A DNA stretch of 64,000 nt from Bradyrhizobium viridifuturi (GCF_001238275.1 NZ_LGTB01000025.1:1-64000); one strand, 5' to 3'; positions 9,030-17,418 are shown, counted from the first letter of the stretch. The notes: generated by a model from the letters alone, not told the origin. Translations and numbers: made by a program.

Positions 9030-11054
9030 ATGCGGTCCCTGTTTCGCCTGCTCGCCGCTCTGGTGCTTTGCATCCAACCGGCGCTCGCCTGGGAGTATTG
9101 GGGCGGCGATCGCGGGGGACAACGCTTCTCGCCGCTGACGCAGATCACGGCGGACAATGTCGGCACGCTGGTACGCGGCTGGGAATTCCGCACCGGCGAT
9201 CTCGATGCTCGCCCGCCCGAGGTCATGAAGCGCACCAAGTTCGAGGTGACGCCGCTGTTCGTCGAGGACAGCCTGATCTTCTGCTCCGCGTTCAACGAAG
9301 TGATCGCGCTCGATCCCGGCACCGGTGCGCAGAAATGGCGTTTCGATCCGAAGATCAGCATGGCGCAGCGGCCGGCCAACCGCTTCGTCTGCCGCGGCGT
9401 CGCGCACTGGACGGATGATCGTGCGGCCGAAGGTGCGGCCTGCAAGTCACGCATCTTCACCGGCACCAACGACGCCCGCCTGATCGCGCTCGATGCCAGG
9501 ACCGGCAAGCCCTGCGCCGATTTCGGCAATGCCGGCGAGATCAAGATCGACGCCGGGATGAAGCTCGCATGGCCGGGCGAATTTCAGATCACGTCGGCGC
9601 CGGTGACAGGCCACGGCGTGGTCGTGGTCGGGTCCGCGATCGGCGACAACCGCAGGGTCGACGCGCCGATCGGCGCGGTGCGGGCTTTCGATGCACGGAC
9701 CGGCCAGCCGCGCTGGACCTTCGATCCGCTGGTGCACAGCGGCATAGAGGCCGGCCACAGCAACGTCTGGGCGCCGATGTCGGTGGACGAGGAGCGGGGA
9801 CTGGTATTCCTGCCGACGACATCGCCCAGTCCCGATTTCTGGGGCGGCAAGCGCCCCGGCAATGACGAGCACGCCAATTCCGTCGTCGCGCTGCGGATCG
9901 AGACCGGCGAACTGGTATGGGCATTCCAGACCGTGCATCACGACGTCTGGGACTACGACCTGCCGGCGCAGCCGACCTTGGCGCGGATCGACACCGGCAA
10001 CGGCATGCGCGACGTCGTGATCCAGCCGACGAAGCAGGGCTTCGTGTTCGTGCTCGATCGCGACACCGGCAAGCCGATGTGGCCGGTCGAGGAGCGCGCG
10101 GTGCCGCAGAACGGCGCCGAGGGCGAGCAGCTCTCGCCGACGCAGCCGTTCCCGACCCACGTGCCGCCGCTGCTGACGCAGCGCATGACCGCGGATGACA
10201 TCGGCGGCCTGCTGCCGGGCGTCCGGAGTTCGACTTGCACGAAGTTGCTTGCACAATCCCGCAACGAGGGACTTTACACGCCGCCGTCGACGCAAGGCAC
10301 GATCGTCTATCCGATGACCGGCGGCGGCGTGAACTGGGGCAGCGCCGCGTTCGATCCGGTCAACCAGATCCTGTTCGCCAATGTCAGTCATGCCGCGCAC
10401 GTCATCACGTTGATTCCGCGCGATCAGGCCAGGGGCTTCAATCCGCCGCCCGGCCATGATTTCGGCCAGCAGGAGGGGGCGCCGTTTGCGATGTCGCGGG
10501 CGCTGGCGATGACGGCGATCGGGACGCCGTGCAACAAGCCGCCATGGGGCGAGACCGTGGCGGTTGACCTGAAGGCCGGCAAGATCCTCTGGCACTCGCC
10601 GGTCGGCACCAGCGAGGATGTCGCGCCGCTCGGCATCGCGCTCAATACCGGCACGCCGCTGGTCAACGGCGTCGCGATCACCGCGGGCGGCGTGCTGTTC
10701 ACCGGTGCGATGGATGCGTATCTGCGCGCGTTCGATGTCAAGTCGGGAAAGCAGCTGTGGCTCGGCCGGCTTCCGGTGCCGGGCGTCGCCAATCCGATGA
10801 CCTATCTGTGGAAGGGCGAGCAGTATGTCGTGATCGGCGCGGGCGGCCATTCCGAGGGCGGCACATCGATCGGCGACAGCGTGGTTGCGTTTCGCCTGCC
10901 GCGTCAGGGCGAGAGCGCGTCGCTGTGGACGCGTCTGATCGATCGTCCCGGTGGACGGTTTACCGCGAAGGCACTCGCGGCCGGTGTGGTGCTGATCGTG
11001 CTGATCGGGTTGCTCTGGCGTTGGCGCAGGAAGCGTCGCGTCGCTGCGGCGTAG
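9030..11054 (+). CDS. PQQ-dependent quinoprotein dehydrogenase with C-terminal membrane anchor
   Basis: The ATG follows GGGAGGA at 6 nt. The 674 aa product has a cleavable signal (LFRLLAALVLCIQPALA) and an eight-bladed quinoprotein propeller with repeated W-motifs and Asp/Gly loops (WEYWGGDRGGQRFSPLTQI, VIALDPGTGAQKWRFDP, RAFDVKSGKQLWLGRLPVPG). The C-terminal third resembles membrane glucose/quinate dehydrogenases. Unusually, the chain ends in a hydrophobic helix (ALAAGVVLIVLIGLLW) and a basic tail (RWRRKRRVAAA), placing the catalytic domain in the periplasm, tail-anchored. No cytochrome gene is adjacent. The substrate is not readable; PQQ genes are not in this window. Confidence 0.88.
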   Translation: MRSLFRLLAALVLCIQPALAWEYWGGDRGGQRFSPLTQITADNVGTLVRGWEFRTGDLDARPPEVMKRTKFEVTPLFVEDSLIFCSAFNEVIALDPGTGAQKWRFDPKISMAQRPANRFVCRGVAHWTDDRAAEGAACKSRIFTGTNDARLIALDARTGKPCADFGNAGEIKIDAGMKLAWPGEFQITSAPVTGHGVVVVGSAIGDNRRVDAPIGAVRAFDARTGQPRWTFDPLVHSGIEAGHSNVWAPMSVDEERGLVFLPTTSPSPDFWGGKRPGNDEHANSVVALRIETGELVWAFQTVHHDVWDYDLPAQPTLARIDTGNGMRDVVIQPTKQGFVFVLDRDTGKPMWPVEERAVPQNGAEGEQLSPTQPFPTHVPPLLTQRMTADDIGGLLPGVRSSTCTKLLAQSRNEGLYTPPSTQGTIVYPMTGGGVNWGSAAFDPVNQILFANVSHAAHVITLIPRDQARGFNPPPGHDFGQQEGAPFAMSRALAMTAIGTPCNKPPWGETVAVDLKAGKILWHSPVGTSEDVAPLGIALNTGTPLVNGVAITAGGVLFTGAMDAYLRAFDVKSGKQLWLGRLPVPGVANPMTYLWKGEQYVVIGAGGHSEGGTSIGDSVVAFRLPRQGESASLWTRLIDRPGGRFTAKALAAGVVLIVLIGLLWRWRRKRRVAAA

Positions 11055-11254
11055 TGCGGCAGCGCGCATGTTGCGCGCTGCATGACAAATCAGCGACATC
11101 GGTTCTCAATGCGTGCACCGAAACGACGTGAGCACGCGCGCGCACGATGTCATGCTTGCGCTCGCCGCGACGCTTCGCTTACGAGGTCGCGAGCGGACGC
11201 GCCGGGTGCCCGGCGGCCTGTTCATTTCAGATCATTTTGCCCATGGAGATTGCG

Positions 11255-11548
11255 ATGAAGATCACTGCCTCGATCATGCTTGCCGCCGCGCTCGCGCTGT
11301 CGTCCGCGCCGGCCAACGCCACCGTCCTCGATCTCTCGACCATGACCTGCAAGCAATTCGTCGAAGGCGGCGACGACACCATCAAGATGGTGCTAGTCTG
11401 GATGGACGGCTGGTACAAGGGCGATTCCGACGAGGCGATCATCGACACCGACGTGTTCACCGAGAACGCCAAGAAGTTCGGCACCTATTGCGGAAAGAAT
11501 CCGACCATCAGCATCGTCAACGCCGCCGAGGCCGTGCTCGGCAAGTAG
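11255..11548 (+). CDS. HdeA/HdeB-like periplasmic protein
   Basis: The 97 aa product has a signal peptide (SIMLAAALALSSAPANA) and a small helical domain with two Cys (MTCKQFVEG and FGTYCGKNP) separated by about 45 residues and a WMDGWYKG motif, as in the HdeA family of acid-stress chaperones. The ATG at 11255 is used because GGAG precedes it at 6 nt; an in-frame ATG four codons upstream overlaps that site. The family call is good, and a role in acid stress is inferred from E. coli HdeA. Confidence 0.8.
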   Translation: MKITASIMLAAALALSSAPANATVLDLSTMTCKQFVEGGDDTIKMVLVWMDGWYKGDSDEAIIDTDVFTENAKKFGTYCGKNPTISIVNAAEAVLGK

Positions 11549-12010
11549 TTATCCCGGCAGCATCGCGAACGCGCTCGACACCATCGCCACCGGCTTGTTG
11601 TCGGTGGCGGAGGATAGCGTGACGCGGCCGAAGCTCATGGTGCGGCCGAGCCGCACCACGCGCGCGTCGGCCAGTACGTCGGAGGCGGTCACGGCGCGCA
11701 TGAAATGGGTGGTCTGGTCGACCGTCGTCATCGGACGGTAGCCCTTGTTGGCCGCGAGGTTGGCGAGCACCATCGCGGTGTCGGCGAACGCCATCAGCGC
11801 CTGGCCGCAGACGATGCCGCCATTGCGGCACAGCCGTTCCGAGAACGGCATGCGCAGGATGGCGCCGGGCTGCCAATCGGCAGCGTTGCCGGGCGGCGGC
11901 GTGAACTCGAACTGTTCGATCGACAGATTGAGATCCTGCACCCACGGCGCAAAGACGTCGCCAAGCACCCGTCGCGCCTCGTCGATCCCGAATTCACCGG
12001 CCTGCTGCAT
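11549..12010 (-). CDS. PaaI-type hotdog thioesterase
   Basis: The 153 aa protein has the hotdog-fold pattern of PaaI-like acyl-CoA thioesterases: a glycine-led central helix (NGGIVCGQALMAFADTAMVLA) with Asp in the acid position, then TTVDQTTHFMRA and a final strand with VAMVSSAFAMLPG. Such enzymes hydrolyse acyl- or aryl-CoA in the cytosol. Its stop is immediately adjacent to the end of the convergent HdeA-like gene. It lies just after the amidase on the same strand (45 bp), so the two may be co-transcribed. Confidence 0.85.
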   Translation of the reverse strand: MQQAGEFGIDEARRVLGDVFAPWVQDLNLSIEQFEFTPPPGNAADWQPGAILRMPFSERLCRNGGIVCGQALMAFADTAMVLANLAANKGYRPMTTVDQTTHFMRAVTASDVLADARVVRLGRTMSFGRVTLSSATDNKPVAMVSSAFAMLPG

Positions 12011-12055
12011 GACGTCCCGTTTCCCCTGTTGATTTATCGTTCTCTAATCTATCGC

Positions 12056-13531
12056 CTAATCGCGCGTGACATGCACGCCAGGCCGCTTGCCGTCATTCCA
12101 CTTGCCGTCGATCGCCCGCTCGATCTGGGCGGCGAGCTGCAGCAGGAGGCCGTCATCGGCCTGCTTTCCGATCGCCTGGATGCCGAGCGGCAGGCCGTGC
12201 TCGTTGGTCGCGAGCGGCAGCGAGATCGCCGGGATGCCGCAGAGATTGGCGAGCGGCGTGAAGGCGAAGTTGCGCCAGAGATTGCCGAACCAGTCCAGCA
12301 CCGACGGGTTATCGCTGATGGTGAGATATTCCGTGGTGCCGATCTTCGGCGTCGGCAGCGCCGTGATCGGCGTCAGGATGATGTCCCAGTCCTCGAAGAA
12401 GGCGCCGAAGCCGCGCGCCGTCGTGTTGAATACGGCCTGCATGCGGGCGCGGTCGGCGAAGCTGGTGTCGCGGCCGTGCTCCCAGATCCGGATATTGATC
12501 GGCTCGATCAGCTCCGCCGGCGGCCGCGTCAGGCCGCGCGCCGCGAGCATGTTGCCGATCACCACGGCGAAATTGCTGATGTAGCAGGTGGTCTGCGCCG
12601 CGAAGGCTTCCGCGTAGTCGAGCGACGGCAGCGCGTAATCGACCTGATGGCCGAGGCCTTCGAGGAAGCGTCCGACCCGCTCGAGCTCGGCGGTGATATG
12701 CGGCGTCGCGCGATAGTCGCCCCAGGTGTGCGACAGCGCGATCTTGAGCCGGCCGGGGTCGCGCGCGATCATCGCTGTATACGGCTCCGGCGATGTCCAG
12801 AACGGCATGAACTCGCCGGGCGCAGGTCCGCGGCAGGCGTCGACGAAGGCCGCGGTGTCGCGCACCGTGCGGGACTGGCAGCCCTGGATCGAGACGAGGC
12901 CAGTGAGGTCGGACAGATGCGGCGCGAGCGAGAACACGCCGCGCGACACTTTCAGTCCGATATTGCCGTTGACGCCGGCGGGAATCCGGATCGAGCCGCC
13001 GCCGTCGGTGGCATGCGCGATCGGGACGGCGCCGGCGGCGACCATCGCCGCGCTGCCCGCCGACGAGCCGCAGGTGGTGTAGTCGGTGTTCCAGGGATTG
13101 CGCGTGACATAGACCGCGGGATTCTCGGCGGAGCTGCAGACCCCGAACTCCGGCGTGGTGGTGCGGCCGATCAGATTGAGGCCGGCCTTGCGCAGCTTCG
13201 CGGTCAGGAAGGTGTCGGCTGCGGCGCGGTTGCCGCGCATCATCAGCGAGCCCATCTCCTGCAACCGTCCCTTCAAGGTCGGGCCGAGATCCTTCATCAG
13301 GAAGGGCAGGCCGGCGAACGGGCCGTTGAGATCGGCGCCGTCGCGCGCGGGATCGGCGATCACGTCGTCGAACAGCTCGACCACGCCGGAGAGCGCCGGA
13401 TCGACCTTGGCGACCGCGGCGGCTGCCTGCGCCGCCAGCTCCCGGGGCGTCAGCTCGCCGCTCCGGACGCGCGCGGCGAGCGCCGTTCCGTCGTGCCGCG
13501 TCCATTCGTCCCAGCTCATCGCCAAAGTCAT
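12056..13531 (-). CDS. Amidase signature family amidase
   Basis: The 491 aa product shows the Ser-cisSer-Lys triad of amidase-signature enzymes: Lys80 in PFLMKDLG, Ser156 in TCGSSAGSAA and the nucleophile Ser180 in DGGGSIRIPAG. It hydrolyses amide bonds, and the substrate is not predictable. An alternative start four codons in (MSWDEW) is equally plausible. It has no signal peptide, so it is cytosolic. The next gene downstream is the PaaI-type thioesterase, 45 bp away, suggesting a two-gene catabolic unit. The family typically shows a Gly where this one has Cys154 before the cis-Ser motif, a minor variation. Confidence 0.92.
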   Translation of the reverse strand: MTLAMSWDEWTRHDGTALAARVRSGELTPRELAAQAAAAVAKVDPALSGVVELFDDVIADPARDGADLNGPFAGLPFLMKDLGPTLKGRLQEMGSLMMRGNRAAADTFLTAKLRKAGLNLIGRTTTPEFGVCSSAENPAVYVTRNPWNTDYTTCGSSAGSAAMVAAGAVPIAHATDGGGSIRIPAGVNGNIGLKVSRGVFSLAPHLSDLTGLVSIQGCQSRTVRDTAAFVDACRGPAPGEFMPFWTSPEPYTAMIARDPGRLKIALSHTWGDYRATPHITAELERVGRFLEGLGHQVDYALPSLDYAEAFAAQTTCYISNFAVVIGNMLAARGLTRPPAELIEPINIRIWEHGRDTSFADRARMQAVFNTTARGFGAFFEDWDIILTPITALPTPKIGTTEYLTISDNPSVLDWFGNLWRNFAFTPLANLCGIPAISLPLATNEHGLPLGIQAIGKQADDGLLLQLAAQIERAIDGKWNDGKRPGVHVTRD

Positions 13532-13716
13532 GTCGTCGATTCCTTTTCTGCTTTGTTGCGCACTGTAATTTGCCGAGCCGCCCGGTCAAACCGTCGCGCG
13601 TCCGCTGCGCTCCGATGCGCTCCGAGGCGTTTGCGCCGCGCTGCAAGCGCCGTGCCCGGCTTGAAAATGCCCCAGTTTTGGCGCCCAATTCGCCCTCGTC
13701 AGTGGCGGGGGCGTAC

Positions 13717-13848
13717 ATGTTCCGCAGGTTGGTGCTGCTGGGTGGGGTGCTTGCGATCGGACTTGCGCTTGGCGGATGCACGCGATGCGGTCCGATCTGG
13801 GACGACTGGATGCAGTCGCCGAAATCCTGCAAGTCGGATCACCTCTAG
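13717..13848 (+). CDS. Very small lipoprotein
   Basis: A 43 aa product: MFRRLVLLGGVLAIGLALGGC is a lipoprotein signal with lipobox ALGGC, leaving a mature part of about 23 residues with three Cys in all (CTRCGPIWDDW, then SCKSDHL). The first Cys would be lipidated. The two others could bind each other or a metal. It is between the amidase and a DPWG-motif gene, in a stretch of short secreted proteins. The evidence is the clear signal and a plausible coding composition. Confidence 0.6.
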   Translation: MFRRLVLLGGVLAIGLALGGCTRCGPIWDDWMQSPKSCKSDHL

Positions 13849-13936
13849 GGCAGGGACGGGCGCGCTTGGCCAGACACGCTTGGCGACCGGTTTCTTGCGG
13901 TGATATACCGCTGGCGAAAATGCAGGGAGCCTTGTG

Positions 13937-14239
13937 ATGAGAGTTTTGTGCGCAGTTGCGGTCGCGGCGCTGCTGTCGGCACCGGCCTATGCGCAAATGC
14001 CGAACGTCAATCTGATGCCCGAGGTCAAGACCAAGACCCAGGACGAGAAGGATCAGGACGCGGTCAGAGACCGGGCCTACAAGGACTCGTTGAGCAAGAT
14101 CCCGGATGCCAAGGGATCGTCCGATCCTTGGGGCGCGGTGCGCAGCGATGCGCCGAAGGCGGCCACCCACCCGGCCAAGCCGAAGACCAAGACCGGTAGC
14201 TCCGCGCAGCCTGCAGGCTCCGCGCAGCGCAGCCAGTAA
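13937..14239 (+). CDS. Secreted DPWG-motif protein, paralog of 7145-7372
   Basis: The 100 aa product has a signal peptide (VLCAVAVAALLSAPAYA), a charged linker, the shared motif YKDSLSKIPDAKGSSDPWGA and a Lys/Ala/Ser-rich tail ending SAQRSQ. AGGGAG precedes the ATG at 10 nt. The paralog of 75 aa at 7145 matches at YKxxLxxIPxxKxxxDPWG. No enzymatic motif is present. It is likely a periplasmic or surface-associated peptide specific to this lineage (inference). Confidence 0.75.
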   Translation: MRVLCAVAVAALLSAPAYAQMPNVNLMPEVKTKTQDEKDQDAVRDRAYKDSLSKIPDAKGSSDPWGAVRSDAPKAATHPAKPKTKTGSSAQPAGSAQRSQ

Positions 14240-14337
14240 GCCCCGTTCGGGCCGGCTTCGCCGGTTGCCGCAGACTCGGATTCTCTCGGCGCCGCCCCTA
14301 TATTGGGGGCGTCGTCAGTTGGTCCGGAGTTGCGGCA

Positions 14338-14568
14338 ATGGTGTTTCGTCCGCGCGATCTCGCCAGCCGGATGGCCGCGCGGCGTCGGCCGGATGACGGC
14401 TATCTGCGCGAGACCTTCAGCCTGCCGCGTGATCAGGCCCGCCTGCGTGCGCGCGCCTTTCTCAAGCGCTATCCGAAGGCCGCCTATATGAGCGCGGTCG
14501 AGAGCTGGCGCGAGCTGCCCGGCGGGGAGATCGAGTTCACGATGCGGCGGCTGGCCAGCGCGGACTGA
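14338..14568 (+). CDS. Small basic protein, function unknown
   Basis: The 76 aa product (MVFRPRDLASRMAARRRPDD start) is Arg-rich and continuous without low-complexity stretches, with a helical centre (DQARLRARAFLKRYP) and AVESWRELPGGEIEFTMRRL near the end. The start follows CGGAGTTGCGGCA, a weak ribosome site. It is cytosolic by composition. I cannot name a family; its composition is consistent with a real gene and not a shadow frame. Confidence 0.65.
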   Translation: MVFRPRDLASRMAARRRPDDGYLRETFSLPRDQARLRARAFLKRYPKAAYMSAVESWRELPGGEIEFTMRRLASAD

Positions 14569-14614
14569 AGCGCGGCCTGTTGGCCGGCGCAGCGGAGCCA
14601 ATCCAGCCGGCGCC

Positions 14615-14821
14615 TCAATCCTGATCGCTTTGCCCGCGGGGCCGTCCCAGCCCGAGATTGTTCAGCTCGCGGTCGATCCGCAGCTGCACGCGGCGGATCG
14701 CCAGCAGGTCGAGTTTCGCTTCGGTCTTGCCGGTGTAGACCCGATCGCCGATCTGGAAACGCCATTTCCAGACGCCGGCCGTGACCTGCGTGACGCTGAA
14801 TTCGACGCCCTTGTGAATCAT
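14615..14821 (-). CDS. Small conserved-looking protein, function unknown
   Basis: The 68 aa product begins MIHKGVEFSVTQVTAGVWKW and has a compact beta pattern (QIGDRVYTGKTEAKLDLLAIR) followed by a helical tail (RVQLRIDRELNNLGLG). An open frame with a further 23 residues exists upstream; GGAACGGTTCCAG precedes this ATG. It is not recognised as a named family, although the WRFxIGxxVxxGKTxxKL pattern looks like a folded domain. It is convergent with the gene at 14338. Confidence 0.6.
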   Translation of the reverse strand: MIHKGVEFSVTQVTAGVWKWRFQIGDRVYTGKTEAKLDLLAIRRVQLRIDRELNNLGLGRPRGQSDQD

Positions 14822-15768
14822 CTGGAACGGTTCCGCGAAGGAATGGCGGTCGTCGATATTTAAACTAAAGGTTGTAGCAATGATTAGCACCCGTACAACG
14901 ATGTTGTGAACTGCGACGCCCGTCTGGGCGTCGTCATGGATCCCGAAGGAGATCCATCTGCCGGCGGCACGCCGTGTCTGGCGGTGCGGCCCGGCGAGCC
15001 AATGTCACGAACACTGGCGGAACCCGAGTCTTCCCGTGAAGGCTACGTAGTTTTTTTGGGGGTCAGGAGGGGTACCAAGGTAGTATGCAGATTGTGCCAA
15101 ACACACGTCGCATCGCCAAATCCGCTGGTAACTCGTTGATAATCCGGGGCAGTTGGGGCGGGGGCGGATCCGCCTGTTCGCGGAACTTTGTTCTGGCCCG
15201 GAGAACTACGGATTACGCCAGCCGCTCCGGAAATGAGCCCGTTCTGCGTTCGCGATTGCGGACCTTTTCACGCGATCGGATGCCCGACAGCACAACGCCG
15301 CCCGCTTGAAAAAGATGCGGACGGCGCTGGCCCTAGCCCCAGGAAGGTGTGCAAAATCCTGATACCGCGAAGCCTATACAATCTGTGCCAAAGGGCATGT
15401 CCCAAATTGGCTATCACGGACGATGTTCTGAGCGACTGACCTTCGCGCATCACCTCTTCGCCCGCGCTGGCGCGACGCCTTTCAGGTTGGCCCAAAGCGA
15501 TGAGCGCCGAGCGGCAAGAACGGATGGCGCCCCATGGAAAATGATGGGGCCAGAACATTTACTATGCCGCCTCGGTAGTCTTACTGAGAACATCGGCCGG
15601 GCGATGACGTCGGTTGGTTCCATCGGAGGCCAGAGCGCGTCCGACATCAAGCCGAGCCGCGTTCACACGCCGGCGTGCTGGAAAAGGAACGAGCGCAGCA
15701 CGCTCCGGGTTATCGCTTGTTCGGGTGCTGTTCCTGCCGGGCAGCATCGGGACGACCAAAGTGCAACT

Positions 15769-15806
15769 CGGCCCCGGTCAGTGCCCACTCGCTGGGGCCG
15801 CTTCTT
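15769..15806 (+). terminator. Terminator-like GC hairpin (repeat module 1)
   Basis: CGGCCCC (15769-15775) can pair with GGGGCCG (15794-15800), followed by a CTTCTT tract. The sequence CTCGCTGGGGCCG recurs at 17558 and 19016, in the corresponding position of two further modules, so it is also a dispersed repeat. Confidence 0.4.
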
Positions 15807-16131
15807 GACGCCATCGATCCGGAGGCCGCCGCGGCCTGGGCCAGTACAATCCTGGTCACGTCCTGTCAGGTTTCAACGTCGAGGACCACGCACGCGATGC
15901 CGTGCGTCTGCCATTCCCGGAGTTCGGCCACGGTCACTAGCGCGCGGCTTCCGTGTTGTGGAGGCGGCTTGCGGGCGTGGGGTTTGACCAGCCTGGGCAT
16001 GCCGTCATCCTGGATTGGGGCAAGTCAGGATTCAAACTTGGCGGGTGGTCGCGTTTTGTTCCGGAGGACCGCGAACAGATTGCGCACCATCGAAATTTAT
16101 ATGCCCAGAACCGTGCATAATACGGCGTGCG

Positions 16132-16147
16132 TGGCACAAACTGCATA
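16132..16147 (+). repeat. 16-bp repeat TGGCACAAACTGCATA, copy 1
   Basis: This 16 bp sequence is exactly repeated at 19529-19544. Confidence 0.6.
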
Positions 16148-16160
16148 TCGATTGATGGCC

Positions 16161-16225
16161 GTTCGCTTAATCCGAATGAGGACACTCCCGGTTCTAGCTC
16201 AGGACACCGGGGCCTGGGTCCGGCC
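16161..16225 (+). repeat. AGGACAC repeat block, copy 1
   Basis: GTTCGCTTAATCCGAA followed by two AGGACAC units 23 bp apart and a GGGGCCT tail. Related blocks occur at 18391 and 19642; GTTCGCTTAATCCGAA is identical in the 19642 copy. Confidence 0.6.
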
Positions 16226-16363
16226 AGGCGCGCAATCTCGGTACGGCCGAAACAGGCCAACCGCCATTTCAGAACCGGTCACTCTTTAGGAACGATTCAG
16301 TGTCGGGAAAATTAGGCAATTGGCGAGGGCGAAATCCTGCCCCCACGGTCCGCCGTCGCCTTC

Positions 16364-16403
16364 AGTCCCAGCGCTCTTCCCCGGGGCGCTGGGACTTATT
16401 TTT
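16364..16403 (+). terminator. Strong rho-independent terminator
   Basis: AGTCCCAGCGC (16364-16374) pairs perfectly with GCGCTGGGACT (16386-16396), followed by TATTTTTG. No plus-strand gene of normal size precedes it, so it may end a short or non-coding transcript. Confidence 0.8.
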
Positions 16404-16449
16404 GAGGCTACTCGCAAAACCAAAACCGGCCACTCGCGCCGGGCGGGCG

Positions 16450-16587
16450 GTGAGCCATAACCCGCAAGACTATCTCAAGCTCGTCGCGAGCGGCGTGATT
16501 GATGAGACGATGCTGGAAGCGCTTGAGGACGACTTGAAACGACAGCAGAAGCGGTTGGAGCGGGACGCGAAAGCGGCCGCCAATTGA
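16450..16587 (+). CDS. Possible 45-aa helical protein
   Basis: Reading from the GTG at 16450 gives a 45 aa peptide, SHNPQDYLKLVASGVIDETM then LEALEDDLKRQQKRLERDAK, with coherent helical and charged composition quite unlike a shadow frame. An open frame extends upstream through the 16364 terminator, which argues against the longer form. The stop lies in the loop of a GGCCGCC/GGCGGCC hairpin. The start codon and expression are uncertain. Confidence 0.4.
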   Translation: MSHNPQDYLKLVASGVIDETMLEALEDDLKRQQKRLERDAKAAAN

Positions 16588-16599
16588 GGCGGCCTTGCT

Positions 16600-16710
16600 T
16601 CATCGCATAAAGAGCCAGGCAAGGCTGGCAATCAAGCCCGCAAGGGACACGGCCGCAGTACAGGCAAAGGCGATTTCTACGCTATCGATATGATGGTGGC
16701 GTGCATGCAT
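16600..16710 (-). CDS. 36-aa membrane micro-protein
   Basis: The peptide begins MHARHHHIDSVEIAFACTAA and then forms a single transmembrane helix (VSLAGLIASLAWLF), ending MR. AGAGGTG precedes the ATG at 7 nt and overlaps the stop of the 66 aa gene upstream, so translation is plausible and coupled. It is the last gene of a three-gene minus-strand unit (17161 to 16600) and is followed by a GGCCGCC hairpin. It is too short for family assignment. Clear ribosome site and helix make it credible. Confidence 0.55.
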   Translation of the reverse strand: MHARHHHIDSVEIAFACTAAVSLAGLIASLAWLFMR

Positions 16711-16721
16711 GACGGCACCTC

Positions 16722-16922
16722 TTAAGCAGAGCCAGGAACGCGCAGCCATTCGGTCATGCTCGCCCCAGCTTCAGCTTGGCGGGCGAGCTTCAATAGCGCG
16801 TCTTTCTCGATACCTGGGAGTAGAGCTGCGGCCTGATCGCGTAGCTCTCGAGCGCGCTCCAGGAGCCGCGCTTCGAGCAAATCTGCCTGCGGGGCATAAC
16901 GGCGGCGCTTCTTCGGTCCCAT
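16722..16922 (-). CDS. Small helical protein, 66 aa
   Basis: The product (MGPKKRRRYAPQADLLEARL, then a long amphipathic helix ERARELRDQAAALLPGIEKD) has a basic N-terminus and Leu/Ala/Glu-rich helices. AAGGGG precedes the ATG at 8 nt. It is central in the small-gene unit 17161-16600, with 12 bp to the next start. Short helical proteins of this kind are common as unknowns in rhizobial genomes; a DNA or protein-binding role would be speculation. Confidence 0.65.
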   Translation of the reverse strand: MGPKKRRRYAPQADLLEARLLERARELRDQAAALLPGIEKDALLKLARQAEAGASMTEWLRVPGSA

Positions 16923-16990
16923 GCATTCACCCCTTGCTCTAGGTTCCTGTCCGGAACGCGAACTCTAATCGTCAGCCTCGCGTAAGGTTC

Positions 16991-17161
16991 CTATTTCGAC
17001 TCGTTCATTGTGCGCTCGACCTCATTGGCAAGTGTGCGATGATGTGCTGCTAGCTTTGCGAACAGTTCTTTCTTGATTGGGTTGGTCGCCAGCTTGCTGA
17101 TCAGCTCGCACTCTTCCGCCTCGACGCGAAGCTTCTCCAAGTGCGCTTTCATGTCCTTCAT
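16991..17161 (-). CDS. 56-aa helical protein, first of a small-gene unit
   Basis: The peptide starts MKDMKAHLEKLRVEAEECEL and continues ISKLATNPIKKELFAKLAAH, with a final helix ending NESK. AGGGGG precedes the ATG. The central pattern (LATxPxKKELFxKLAxHxxxLAxEVE) resembles the DPHDRYQLEKLANSYRALA part of the gene at 17773-17964, so the two appear to be distant members of the same small family. The length of 56 aa is the same as that of 19161-19331. Function unknown. Confidence 0.65.
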   Translation of the reverse strand: MKDMKAHLEKLRVEAEECELISKLATNPIKKELFAKLAAHHRTLANEVERTMNESK

Positions 17162-17248
17162 CGGTGTCCCCCTATCCGGGGATCCAAGTTTATCGTGCGC
17201 AAATCGAGATAGGAACTCCGTTCACCCAACTGAGAGCTCCGGGCCATT

Positions 17249-17307
17249 CCTTACGGAGAACCACGTAGGGAACGAGTTTGCCGCCCCATAGAAATTGTTA
17301 TGGGCAT
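17249..17307 (+). repeat. Repeat block A (CCTTACGGAGAACC), copy 1
   Basis: CCTTACGGAGAACCACGTAG and the following bases match 18282-18340 with only a few differences over about 59 bp; the block then holds a CCCATA/TATGGG inverted repeat. Confidence 0.7.
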
Positions 17308-17390
17308 ACCGGTCAGTGGTCCTACTGAGATCGCGGCCCAACCAATTCAGGCTACTGTGATTTTCAAACTAGCTACCAGCGTCGGAAACA

Positions 17391-17418
17391 GGGCAGTCGC
17401 GAGAACAAACTGGGACAC
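17391..17418 (+). repeat. 28-bp repeat, copy 1
   Basis: GGGCAGTCGCGAGAACAAAC followed by TGGGACAC matches 18480-18507 with three differences. Confidence 0.6.

Larger units (their letters stand above)
14891..16449. other. Accessory intergenic stretch, largely featureless except repeats
   Basis: About 1.5 kb with no frame longer than noise on either strand. It contains a hairpin at 14915-14932 (GACGCCC/GGGCGTC), a block at 15530-15600 similar to those at 17281 and 18318 (GCCCCAT inverted repeat, then a TCTTACTGAGAACATC motif), a terminator-like stem at 15769-15800, a block at 16101-16250 with AGGACAC repeats and a strong terminator at 16364. It reads as decayed accessory DNA and not as a single lost gene. 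Confidence 0.55.

Noticed and set aside
11705..13903. 732-codon open frame on the plus strand
   Set aside because: Antisense to the amidase and thioesterase, with low-complexity Arg/Ala/Gly content typical of GC-rich shadow frames.
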